DNA from: Thermodesulfobacteriota bacterium
GTDB lineage: Bacteria; Desulfobacterota; Desulfobacteria; Desulfobacterales; Desulfosudaceae
DNA length: 64,000 nt
Assembly (NCBI GenBank): GCA_040753795.1
Contig: JBFMDX010000012.1
Location: 64,774-128,773, forward strand
Direction of reading: 5' to 3'
In this document: piece after piece, positions 30,249 through 38,245 of the stretch
Numbering within the stretch: the first letter of the stretch is position 1
Layout of the letters: each line of letters opens with the position of its first letter
Made by a program: the position numbers and the translations under genes
The notes under the pieces: model-generated
Databases searched by the model: none
Told to the model about the DNA's origin: nothing
What the model saw: the letters and a program-made list of their open reading frames with translations, nothing else

Positions 30249-32075
30249 ATGACAGGTAGCAGGTACCGGGACACGGGCAGTAGTCTGATTTCATTTGTTG
30301 TGACGGGTATCCTGGCTGTGATGTTGGTGGAAGCCCTTGCCCGCCAGGGCATAACGCCGGTTTTTCGCTGGATCCCGGAAAACCCCCTTGTTTTCTCTCT
30401 CAACACCTTACTGGCCCTGGCGATTATATCCTTTACCCTTGCCGTTATCGGTCGCTGGAGACCCGGGCTTGTCGTTGGTTTTTTGATCATTCTTCTGCTC
30501 GGCATGGTCAATACCCTCAAGATTTCCATTCTGCGGGTTCCTTTTTTCGCCTGGGATCTGCCTTATCTGTGGCAATTGTGCGCCCTGGGACATTCCGTGG
30601 TATCCGGCTGGATAACCGTCGTCCTGATGGTCGGGACAATTACGCTGGCCGCGTTTTTGTCTTATCGCCTCAAACGAAATGTCCGCCCTTGCCGCTTTCG
30701 GACCCGTTTGACGGCGCTCCTTTTTGCCGCGGCCGTAATCGGCGCCTTCTTCTGGGGACCAACGACCCCGACTCACTCACTTGCCGTCAACAATATTATC
30801 TGGGATCAGACGGAGAACTACCGTACTAACGGATTCCTGCTGGCGTTTTCCATGAATGTCTCTCCTGTTCTGATCCGGCAGCCGGAAGAATACGACCGGG
30901 GCCTGGTCGATCGTCTGCTCTCCCACAACGAGGATATGGCCGAACAGGCCGGTATCAGTGGCCGGCCGGTCAGCCTGATTATTTTCATGAGTGAATCGTT
31001 TTCCGATCTGGTGGCCGTTCACTCGCAAATGCCGGATGACAACACCAGCCCGATTGAAAATCTGCAACGGATTTCCGCCGACTATCCCAGCTTCCGGCTG
31101 GTTTCTCCGACCTTTGCCGGTAACACCAGCCTGATGGAATTTGAAGTGCTGACAGGCCTTTTCAACGCGTTTCTGCCGGAAGGCGGCATCCCCTTCGATC
31201 ACTATCTTAACCGCAAGACCCCTTCCCTGGCCTGGGTTCTGAAGCATTGCGGCTACCGTACCGTGGCCGTTCATCCTTTTCATGACTGGTTCTGGAACCG
31301 CAAAGCGGTGTATCCCAACCTGGGATTTTCGGAATATCTTTCCATTGACAGTTTCCCGGGGGAGGCCACCAAGGGCATGTATATTTCGGATGAAGCCCTG
31401 GTGGATAAAATCATCGAAACCGTCGAATACACCCACGGCCCTTATCTGATCCACGCCGTGTCCATGCAAAACCACGGTCCCTATCTGGCCGGCCGTTACG
31501 GCAACGACGGAGTCAATGTCCAGAACAACCTGCCCGACTGGCTGCGCCATGAGCTGGGAACTTATCTGACGGGCCTGCGGGACGCGGATAGACAACTGGC
31601 CCGGCTGATCGACTATTTGAGTAGACGGGACGAGCCGGTGATCTGTCTCTTCTTTGGTGACCACCAGCCCAGCTTTTCCCTCGCTTTTTACAAGGCATGC
31701 GGCATCCTTTCGGAAGACATGGCCTCGGAAATGCTCCTTTTTGAGGTTCCCGGCCTGCTCTGGGCCAATCAGGACAACATCCTGGATGCGGCCGACATAC
31801 CGGAATGTTTCAGCCCGGCTTATCTACCCACTGTCGTCCTTCATCAGATGGGAATCCCCCTGCCCTCGTATATGTTCTATCTGCAGCAGGGACTGACCGA
31901 CTATCCGGTGGTGCATCGCGGTTTTGTGCAGGATTCGCAAGGTCGTCTGATCCGACTGGATGACTGCCGGCGGGACCCCTTCCTGAAAGGCCTGGAGATT
32001 TTGAATTTTGACGTTCTGTTCGGTTCCCGGTTCAGTTGCGACCCTGTTGCCCCGGTTATCCCCGAACAGATATAG
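30249..32075 (+). CDS. LTA-synthase-family sulfatase-fold membrane enzyme
   Basis: A 608-aa membrane enzyme: about five N-terminal spans (to residue ~170) then a periplasmic alkaline-phosphatase/sulfatase domain. Key features are SLIIFMSESFSDL (metal-binding acidic residue), the probable catalytic Thr293 in GNTSL at the position of LtaS GKTS, HPFHDWFWNR, HAVSMQNHGPY and the metal site GDHQP (D471, H472). The family transfers phosphoglycerol (or phosphoethanolamine) from phospholipids to surface glycans or lipids. The frame is open with TTG at 30186 and ATG at 30219, but ATG 30249 has a Shine-Dalgarno (GGGAAAGGTG). Likely part of the GT2/GT-C operon; the acceptor is unknown. Confidence 0.82.
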   Translation: MTGSRYRDTGSSLISFVVTGILAVMLVEALARQGITPVFRWIPENPLVFSLNTLLALAIISFTLAVIGRWRPGLVVGFLIILLLGMVNTLKISILRVPFFAWDLPYLWQLCALGHSVVSGWITVVLMVGTITLAAFLSYRLKRNVRPCRFRTRLTALLFAAAVIGAFFWGPTTPTHSLAVNNIIWDQTENYRTNGFLLAFSMNVSPVLIRQPEEYDRGLVDRLLSHNEDMAEQAGISGRPVSLIIFMSESFSDLVAVHSQMPDDNTSPIENLQRISADYPSFRLVSPTFAGNTSLMEFEVLTGLFNAFLPEGGIPFDHYLNRKTPSLAWVLKHCGYRTVAVHPFHDWFWNRKAVYPNLGFSEYLSIDSFPGEATKGMYISDEALVDKIIETVEYTHGPYLIHAVSMQNHGPYLAGRYGNDGVNVQNNLPDWLRHELGTYLTGLRDADRQLARLIDYLSRRDEPVICLFFGDHQPSFSLAFYKACGILSEDMASEMLLFEVPGLLWANQDNILDAADIPECFSPAYLPTVVLHQMGIPLPSYMFYLQQGLTDYPVVHRGFVQDSQGRLIRLDDCRRDPFLKGLEILNFDVLFGSRFSCDPVAPVIPEQI

Positions 32076-32157
32076 GTTCTAACGCCGTTGACATCGACTG
32101 TCCCGCAGTCATCATGGAGCACTATTTATCCATAACTCCATAGGGAAAGGAAAAATC

Positions 32158-33858
32158 ATGGCCACCCTGAACCCTGAAAATCAGAACGGTAACCGCCATC
32201 TGTCCGAAGACAAAAAGCTCGGCAGGCTGCTTGAAAACGTCGTCCGGGAAGTCAAGATTTACGCCGAATGTCAGATCGAACATATTCAAAAACTGGCGGA
32301 AATCGGACTGGCCCTGTCCGGGCAGAAAAACATCAATACCCTGCTGGAGATGATCGTGGACGAAGCCCGCAAGCTCTCCAGCGCCGACGCCGGCACGCTT
32401 TATATCGTCGAGCAGAAGACCCACTCCCTCCGTTTTGCCATTCTCCAGAACGATTCCATGAAGATACGCAAAGGCGGGACCGGCGGCGATCTTTCCGCGG
32501 AAATGCCCAATGTCCCGCTGGCTGACGCCCAGGGAAAACCCAACCATACCAATGTTTCCTCTTATGTGGCCCTGACCGGAAAAAGCGTCAATATTGCCGA
32601 CGTGTATGAGACGGGGAAATTTGACTTTGCCGGCACCAAGCGATATGACGCCGCCACCGGCTACCGTTGCAAGTCCATGCTGGTCATGCCCCTGAAAAAC
32701 CACGAGGATAAAATCATCGGGGTGCTGCAGCTGTTGAACGCCAAGGACCCCCAGACAGGGGAAATCGTCGGGTTCGCGGCCGACATCGTGGACGTGGTGG
32801 CCTCCCTGGCCTCCCAGGCGGCCATCGCCCTGACCAACACCCAGTTGATCGAAGACCTCAAGGCCTTGTTCTATGCCTTTATCAAAAGCATTGCCACGGC
32901 CATTGACGCCAAATCTCCCTTTACCGGCGGTCATATTAACCGGGTGGTCACCCTGACCATGGATATCGCCGAAGCCATCCACCGGACCGGCAGAGAGGCT
33001 TTCAGGAATGTTCGATTTACCGATGACCAGATAGAGGAACTGCGTATCGCCGCCTGGATGCACGACGTCGGCAAAATCACCACGCCGGAGCACATCGTCA
33101 GTAAAACCAACAAGCTGGAAAGTGTCTTTGACCGTATTCAGCTGATTGAAACACGGTTTCTCCTGATCATGCAATTGATGGAAAACGAGTACCTGAAGTT
33201 GAAAATCGACCTGCTCAAAACCGACAACTCGCCGGCCGTGCTTCAAAAAATTACACACATGGACCGTGAACTCACGGCCAGAAAAATTGAAGCGCTGGAG
33301 GCCCTGGAATTTTTAAAAAGTGTTAACGCCAACAAAGGCATGGTCGATGAAAAGGCCATCAAACGGGTTGCCCAGATCGCCACCCGCAATTATCACATCG
33401 GCGGCAATACCTATCCCTGGCTTTCGGAAAACGAGAAGGCCTGCCTGAGCATTCCCAAGGGCAATCTGCTGGACGAAGAACGCCGGCTGGTTGAACAGCA
33501 CGCGGAGATGACCGTCAACATCACCCGGGAGCTTCCCTTCCCCGACCGTTTTTCGCACGTACCCGAATATGCCGGCAGTCACCATGAAAAGCTGGATGGA
33601 ACCGGTTACCCCCAGGGTTTAAAAGGTTCGCAGATACCCCTGCAGGCCCGTATTATCGCCATTGCCGACGTATTCGAAGCGCTGACCGCCCCGGACCGGC
33701 CTTACAAAAAGCCCATGCCCATCTCGCAGGCGCTTGATATCCTTGAGGGGATGAAAAAGGCGGGCCATATCGATCCCGAAATCGTCCAGATGTTCATCGA
33801 AGAAAAAGTTTATCAGTCCTACGCGGAGAACGAACTGACCCCCGAACAGAGAGTATAG
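32158..33858 (+). CDS. GAF and HD-GYP domain cyclic-di-GMP phosphodiesterase-type protein
   Basis: A 566-aa soluble signalling protein. A GAF sensor lies at ~45-230 (GLALSGQKNINTLLEMIVDEARKLSSADAGTLYIVEQ). The HD-GYP domain runs ~240-545: GGHINRVV, the metal pair in WMHDVGKITTPEHI, EQHAEMTVNITREL, HHEKLDGTGYPQGLKG (the GYP motif) and ARIIAIADVFEALTAPDRPYK. About 100 extra residues, largely helical, separate the HD pair from EQHAEM; I recall this insertion from a recognised HD-GYP subgroup. It should hydrolyse c-di-GMP. It has a GGAAAGG-like Shine-Dalgarno and is followed by a convergent gene. Confidence 0.92.
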   Translation: MATLNPENQNGNRHLSEDKKLGRLLENVVREVKIYAECQIEHIQKLAEIGLALSGQKNINTLLEMIVDEARKLSSADAGTLYIVEQKTHSLRFAILQNDSMKIRKGGTGGDLSAEMPNVPLADAQGKPNHTNVSSYVALTGKSVNIADVYETGKFDFAGTKRYDAATGYRCKSMLVMPLKNHEDKIIGVLQLLNAKDPQTGEIVGFAADIVDVVASLASQAAIALTNTQLIEDLKALFYAFIKSIATAIDAKSPFTGGHINRVVTLTMDIAEAIHRTGREAFRNVRFTDDQIEELRIAAWMHDVGKITTPEHIVSKTNKLESVFDRIQLIETRFLLIMQLMENEYLKLKIDLLKTDNSPAVLQKITHMDRELTARKIEALEALEFLKSVNANKGMVDEKAIKRVAQIATRNYHIGGNTYPWLSENEKACLSIPKGNLLDEERRLVEQHAEMTVNITRELPFPDRFSHVPEYAGSHHEKLDGTGYPQGLKGSQIPLQARIIAIADVFEALTAPDRPYKKPMPISQALDILEGMKKAGHIDPEIVQMFIEEKVYQSYAENELTPEQRV

Positions 33859-33863
33859 TGGTA

Positions 33864-34859
33864 TTAAACCTTAATGCGCCAGCAGCGGTGGATAGGCGTC
33901 TTCCGGTTACGATAGTCCTCGGGTATGGTGGACGCCGTAATCTCCCGTATATCGGTTGCTTTCAACCCTTCCATGCGGGGCGTGAAATTCTGATGGTTGG
34001 TGGAAAAGAAAATCGTTCCCCCTTTTTTCATCAGCGCCAGCGTCATTTGCAGCAGCCGGGGATGGTCAAGGGCGATATCCATGTTATGGGTTCCGTCCCG
34101 GCTGGTGGCAAAGGAAGGCGGGTCCACCACGGCCAGATCGAACCGCCGCCGGTCGGCGGCCGCTCGTTTCAGATAATCAAACACGTGGGACTGGATCAGT
34201 GTGTGATTCTTGCCCGGTATCCGGTTCAAGGTCAGATTTTCCCGGGCCCAGCGAATGGCCGACCGGGACCGGTCCACTGACACGGTGGCCCTGGCGCCGC
34301 CTCTGGCGGCATAGCAGGTAAAAGCGCCGGTGTAGCAGAAGAGGTTTAAAAAGTCCGTCCCCGGGGCCATGTCCCGGACCATCTGCCGGGTGTCGCGGTG
34401 GTCGGCAAAAAGGCCGGTATCCACAAAATCATCGAGATTGACGAAAAAGCTCAAGTCCCGCTCGGACATGGCGATCTTCTGTTCGGTCCGGGCCAGGCGT
34501 TCATACCGTTTTTCACCCTCCTCGGCCTGGGTCCCGGTTCGCCGCACCTTCAGGTGGATATTGGCCGGCGGAACCTCCAGCGTCCGGGCCAGGGCCTCAC
34601 CCATCATGGGCAGCCATTCCGGTCTGGACTGTGTCCGGGCGTATTCCCCCACCACCAGGTGGCCGCCGTACCAGTCCACCACGGCGCGAATTTCGGGGAT
34701 ATCCCAGTCATAGAGGCGGAACACCTCTATATTCTGCCGGGCAAACCGCTTCTTCAAATGCCGGTACTGTTTCTTTGCCCGGTTGGCCAGCATTTCTCCC
34801 TGACGGCGATATTTTTCCGTCAATGCCGGTCCCGGGATATCCGTATCAGACGCTTCCAT
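33864..34859 (-). CDS. RlmK-like 23S rRNA methyltransferase (stand-alone)
   Basis: A 331-aa SAM-dependent class I methyltransferase closely resembling the C-terminal (RlmK) half of E. coli RlmL, which makes m7G2069 in 23S rRNA. Diagnostic stretches: ENIEVFRLYDWDIPEIRAVVD-like N-terminus, FVNLDDFVDTGLFADHRDTR, the SAM motif FLNLFCYTGAFTCYAARGGA, and catalytic VVDPPSFATS. The RlmL-type THUMP/N6-methyltransferase half is absent, so this is a single-domain version. An in-frame ATG at 34913 adds 18 residues; ATG 34859 is adjacent to the conserved part, so it is preferred. Confidence 0.85.
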   Translation of the reverse strand: MEASDTDIPGPALTEKYRRQGEMLANRAKKQYRHLKKRFARQNIEVFRLYDWDIPEIRAVVDWYGGHLVVGEYARTQSRPEWLPMMGEALARTLEVPPANIHLKVRRTGTQAEEGEKRYERLARTEQKIAMSERDLSFFVNLDDFVDTGLFADHRDTRQMVRDMAPGTDFLNLFCYTGAFTCYAARGGARATVSVDRSRSAIRWARENLTLNRIPGKNHTLIQSHVFDYLKRAAADRRRFDLAVVDPPSFATSRDGTHNMDIALDHPRLLQMTLALMKKGGTIFFSTNHQNFTPRMEGLKATDIREITASTIPEDYRNRKTPIHRCWRIKV

Positions 34860-34936
34860 GGCAGAACACTTTTCTTTATTTTCAAATGGCCCTGACTTAC
34901 TGGCGTCAATCATTTTACCCGCTGTATGCGGCCGTG

Positions 34937-36295
34937 TCAGCGCAGGCCGATGGTTTTGATGTTGACAAATTCCCGAAGGCCGTGATGGGACAGTTCCCGT
35001 CCGTAACCGGAACGTTTGACCCCGCCGAAGGGCAGCGCCGGATATGACGCGGTCATGGAATTGACAAACACCATGCCGGCGTCGATCTTCCGCGCGATCT
35101 GCTCTCCCCTGGCCAGATCCCGCGTCCAGACACTGGCCCCCAGGCCGTAATCCGTGTCATTGGCCGCTGCCACGGCTTCGGCTTCATTCTTCACGGTAAT
35201 AACGGCCGCTACCGGGCCGAATGTCTCCTCCCGAAACACCGCCATGTCACGGGTTACCTCCGTCAGAATCGTCGGCGCGTAGTAATTGCCGGGCCGTTCC
35301 AGCCGATGGCCGCCGGTGACCAGGCGCGCGCCCCGGCCAATGGACCGCTCTACCTGCGAATGGATCTCGTCCAGCAGATCAGGACGGGCCATGGGTCCGA
35401 GCTGGGTTTTCTCATCGGCCGGATCACCGACGATCAGTGAACCCATTTGAGTCGCCATCCGGTCTAAAAACGGCCCGGCCACGGATTCGACGGCAATAAA
35501 CCGTTTGGCCGAGATGCAAACCTGGCCGGCGTTCAGGCAACGGCTCCTGACTGCCGCCCGGACGCATTCGTCAAGATCGGCATCCTCCAGGACGATAAAC
35601 GGGTCGGATCCTCCCAGTTCCAGAACACTCTTTTTCAATTCCTTTCCGGCCTGTTCCGCCACCGCCCTGCCGGCCGGTTCGCTGCCGGTCAGGGTAACGC
35701 CCCTGACCAGGGGACTGGCGATAACGCCGGCAACTGCTTCGGCCGGTATTAATAATGAACGGAATAGATCGGCCGGAAACCCGGCCTTTCTGACGATCTC
35801 TTCGATCTTCAGGGAGCAGCCGCAAACATTGGAGGCGTGTTTTAACACACCGGCGTTGCCGGCCATCAGGGCCGGCGCGATGAAGCGCCAGACCTGCCAG
35901 AAGGGAAAATTCCAGGGCATCACGGCCAGAATCACGCCCAGGGGCTGAAACGTCACCAAACTCTTCTGGAAAACAGTGTTGACCAGTTCATCGTTTAAAA
36001 AGCGCTCCGCGTTATCGGCGAAATACCGGCAGGCCAGGGCGCATTTTTCCACCTCTCCCCTGGACTCCGTGATCGGTTTTCCCATCTCCGCGGTAATCAG
36101 AGCGGCACACAGGTCCCGTTCCGCCAGCAGAAGATCGGCGGCATTTCGCAACAGTCTGGCGCGTTCCTTAAAAGCGGTCTCTTTCCAGGCAGTCCAGGCG
36201 CCATGAACGGACCTCAGGATATCATCGATCTCCGCCGGTCCGTGAGGCGCATATTCCCTGACAAGCGTGTTCGTGGCCGGATTGATGCTTCTCAT
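34937..36295 (-). CDS. NAD(P)-dependent aldehyde dehydrogenase (succinate-semialdehyde dehydrogenase type)
   Basis: A 452-aa aldehyde dehydrogenase oxidising aldehydes to acids. Catalytic Glu lies in VLELGGSDPFIVLEDADLD and the nucleophilic Cys in NAGQVCISAKRF; LTGSEPAGRAVAEQAGKELKKSVLELGG forms the cofactor region. Its length and the start SINPATNTLVREYAPHG resemble the short NAD(P)-dependent succinate-semialdehyde dehydrogenases. The true substrate is uncertain. The gene is monocistronic or paired with the RlmK-like gene 23-78 bases downstream. Confidence 0.88.
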   Translation of the reverse strand: MRSINPATNTLVREYAPHGPAEIDDILRSVHGAWTAWKETAFKERARLLRNAADLLLAERDLCAALITAEMGKPITESRGEVEKCALACRYFADNAERFLNDELVNTVFQKSLVTFQPLGVILAVMPWNFPFWQVWRFIAPALMAGNAGVLKHASNVCGCSLKIEEIVRKAGFPADLFRSLLIPAEAVAGVIASPLVRGVTLTGSEPAGRAVAEQAGKELKKSVLELGGSDPFIVLEDADLDECVRAAVRSRCLNAGQVCISAKRFIAVESVAGPFLDRMATQMGSLIVGDPADEKTQLGPMARPDLLDEIHSQVERSIGRGARLVTGGHRLERPGNYYAPTILTEVTRDMAVFREETFGPVAAVITVKNEAEAVAAANDTDYGLGASVWTRDLARGEQIARKIDAGMVFVNSMTASYPALPFGGVKRSGYGRELSHHGLREFVNIKTIGLR

Positions 36296-36401
36296 GGCGT
36301 TACCCCTGAATGGTTAATAAGCAGTAAATCGTCTGTCATTGATTTTTTACAGTCTTTTAACTGTTCTTTCAATTTCATTTTTCTATGCCTCATGACTCGG
36401 T

Positions 36402-36430
36402 TTGATTTTTTTGAGGGCACTTGTTATAGA
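36402..36430 (+). promoter_or_regulatory. Predicted promoter of the CoADR-rhodanese gene
   Basis: TTGATT (36402-36407; 5 of 6 at the T-T-G-A core) and TATAGA (36425-36430; 4 of 6) are separated by exactly 17 bases. The start lies about 70 bases downstream, leaving a ~66-base leader. Confidence 0.5.
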
Positions 36431-36454
36431 TTTTTTAGCCATGGACATGACCAC

Positions 36455-36474
36455 ATTGCCGGGCGCAATGCCCG
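36455..36474 (+). repeat. Interleaved complementary segments in the CoADR leader
   Basis: Four contiguous 5-base blocks, ATTGC-CGGGC-GCAAT-GCCCG, are arranged A-B-A'-B': block 1 complements block 3 and block 2 complements block 4. Only one of the two hairpins can form at a time. It lies between the predicted promoter and the Shine-Dalgarno (36491-36495). Function unknown. Confidence 0.4.
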
Positions 36475-36502
36475 AAGGAATATCAAATTGGGAGGTACGA
36501 AA

Positions 36503-38194
36503 ATGAAACTGCTGATTATCGGCGGCGTCGCCGGCGGCGCCACGGCCGCTGCCAGGGCCCGGAGGCTGAATGAAGACGCCGAAATTATTCTATTTGAACG
36601 CGGAGAATTTATTTCTTTTGCCAACTGCGGGCTGCCGTACTACATCGGCGGCGTCATCAAGAAAAAAGACAACCTGCTGGTGATAACAGTCGCCGATTTC
36701 ATGAAACGGTATGCCGTTGATGTCCGGACTTTTACGGAAGTGACCGCCATTGACCGCGAGAAAAAGCAGGTTGAGGTAAAAAACCTGAAAACCGGTGAAA
36801 CGTATCGTGAAAATTACGATAAAATCATCATGTCACCGGGGGCGGAGCCGATTAAGCCTCCCCTGAAAGGGATAGAACTGGAAAATATTTTCAACCTCCG
36901 CAACATTCCCGATTCCGATCGTATCAAGGCCTTTGTCGATTCCCGGAATCCGAAAGAAGCCGTGGTCGTCGGCGGCGGGTTCATCGGCCTGGAAATGGCC
37001 GAAAATCTGATCCACCGGGGGGTGAAAACCACCATCGTGGAAAAACTTGACCAGGTCATGCCTCCCCTGGATGGTGAGATGGCCAGTTTCATGACCGCTC
37101 ATCTCAAAGAAAAAGGCGTAACCTGTATTCTCGGAGACGGCATCAGCGGTTTTTCCAGAGACGATGACCGCCTGACCGTCCACACGGAAAAAGGCCTGAA
37201 ACTGCCCTGCGACCTGGCGGTTCTGTCCATTGGCGTAAGGCCGGAGAACCGGCTGGCCAAAGAGGCCGGGCTTGAGATCGGCGCCCGCGGCGGGGTCGTG
37301 GTCAACGCCGCCATGCAGACATCCGATCCGGATATCTACGCGGTAGGAGACGCCGTGGAAGTCAGGGATTTTGTGTCCGGGTTCCCGACCATGCTGCCGC
37401 TGGCCGGGCCCGCCAACAAGCAGGCCCGTATCGCCGCCGACAATGTCATGGGCCGGGGCAGTGTCTTCCGGGGCGTGCTGGGCACGTCGGTGGTCAAGCT
37501 GTTTGACCTGACCGTCGCCTCCACCGGCGCCAGCGAACGCACCCTGATCGACCGCCGGATCCCCCACCTGGTCAGCTATACGCATTCGAATTCACATGCC
37601 ACCTATTATCCGGGAGCGGAAATGATGGCCATCAAGCTGTTATTTTCACCCGGCAGCGGGAAAGTCCTGGGCGCCCAGATTATCGGCAAAGACGGCGTGG
37701 ACAAGCGGATCGACGTAATCGCCACCGCCATCCACGGCGCCATGACGGTTTATGACCTGGAGGAACTGGAGCTGGCCTATGCCCCGCCCTATTCATCGGC
37801 CAAGGACCCGGTCAATATCGCCGGCTTTGTGGCGGCCAACGTGCTCAAGGGCGATGTGCGCAATATTCAGTGGCGGGAATTAATTGATATTGATCCGGAA
37901 ACGACCGTTTTAATTGACCTCAGGAACAGCGTGGAGTTAAAAGAAGCCGGTAAAATCTCATGCGCTCTGAATATCCCCCTGCCGGAGCTCCGTGACCGGT
38001 CAAAAGAGCTTGATCCCAATAAACAGTACATTATGTTCTGCGCCATCGGTTTGCGGGGATACGTGGGATACCGCATCCTGTCCCAGAAGGGATTCAATGT
38101 CCGGAACCTGAGCGGCGGTTATAAAACCATGATGGGCGCCAAGTCGAACATTCTGGCCGGGACTCCCCGGGCGCAATTCTGGGATTCGAAGTAG
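36503..38194 (+). CDS. CoA-disulfide reductase / rhodanese fusion (pyridine nucleotide-disulfide oxidoreductase)
   Basis: A 563-aa flavoprotein. FAD-binding GGVAGGATAAARARRL begins at residue 7, the single redox Cys42 is in SFANCGLPYYIGG (the CoADR signature), and an NAD(P)H-binding GGGFIGLEMAENL follows. The C-terminal ~100 residues are a rhodanese domain with catalytic Cys in IMFCAIGLRGY. Such fusions reduce CoA-disulfide, CoA-persulfide or polysulfide/S0 with NAD(P)H, and known examples link to sulfur respiration or persulfide detoxification. The longer frame upstream (from 36203) is not family-like; the chosen ATG has a GGAGG Shine-Dalgarno at 36491-36495. It has its own promoter. Confidence 0.94.
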   Translation: MKLLIIGGVAGGATAAARARRLNEDAEIILFERGEFISFANCGLPYYIGGVIKKKDNLLVITVADFMKRYAVDVRTFTEVTAIDREKKQVEVKNLKTGETYRENYDKIIMSPGAEPIKPPLKGIELENIFNLRNIPDSDRIKAFVDSRNPKEAVVVGGGFIGLEMAENLIHRGVKTTIVEKLDQVMPPLDGEMASFMTAHLKEKGVTCILGDGISGFSRDDDRLTVHTEKGLKLPCDLAVLSIGVRPENRLAKEAGLEIGARGGVVVNAAMQTSDPDIYAVGDAVEVRDFVSGFPTMLPLAGPANKQARIAADNVMGRGSVFRGVLGTSVVKLFDLTVASTGASERTLIDRRIPHLVSYTHSNSHATYYPGAEMMAIKLLFSPGSGKVLGAQIIGKDGVDKRIDVIATAIHGAMTVYDLEELELAYAPPYSSAKDPVNIAGFVAANVLKGDVRNIQWRELIDIDPETTVLIDLRNSVELKEAGKISCALNIPLPELRDRSKELDPNKQYIMFCAIGLRGYVGYRILSQKGFNVRNLSGGYKTMMGAKSNILAGTPRAQFWDSK

Positions 38195-38245
38195 CAGGGC
38201 ACGGCGCGCCTTGCCCCTGTAACGGCATCATGGAGACACAGACTG

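Noticed and set aside
32122-33258. A 378-codon open frame antisense to the HD-GYP gene
   Set aside because: The plus-strand GAF/HD-GYP gene has all catalytic motifs; the antisense frame shows no family signature.
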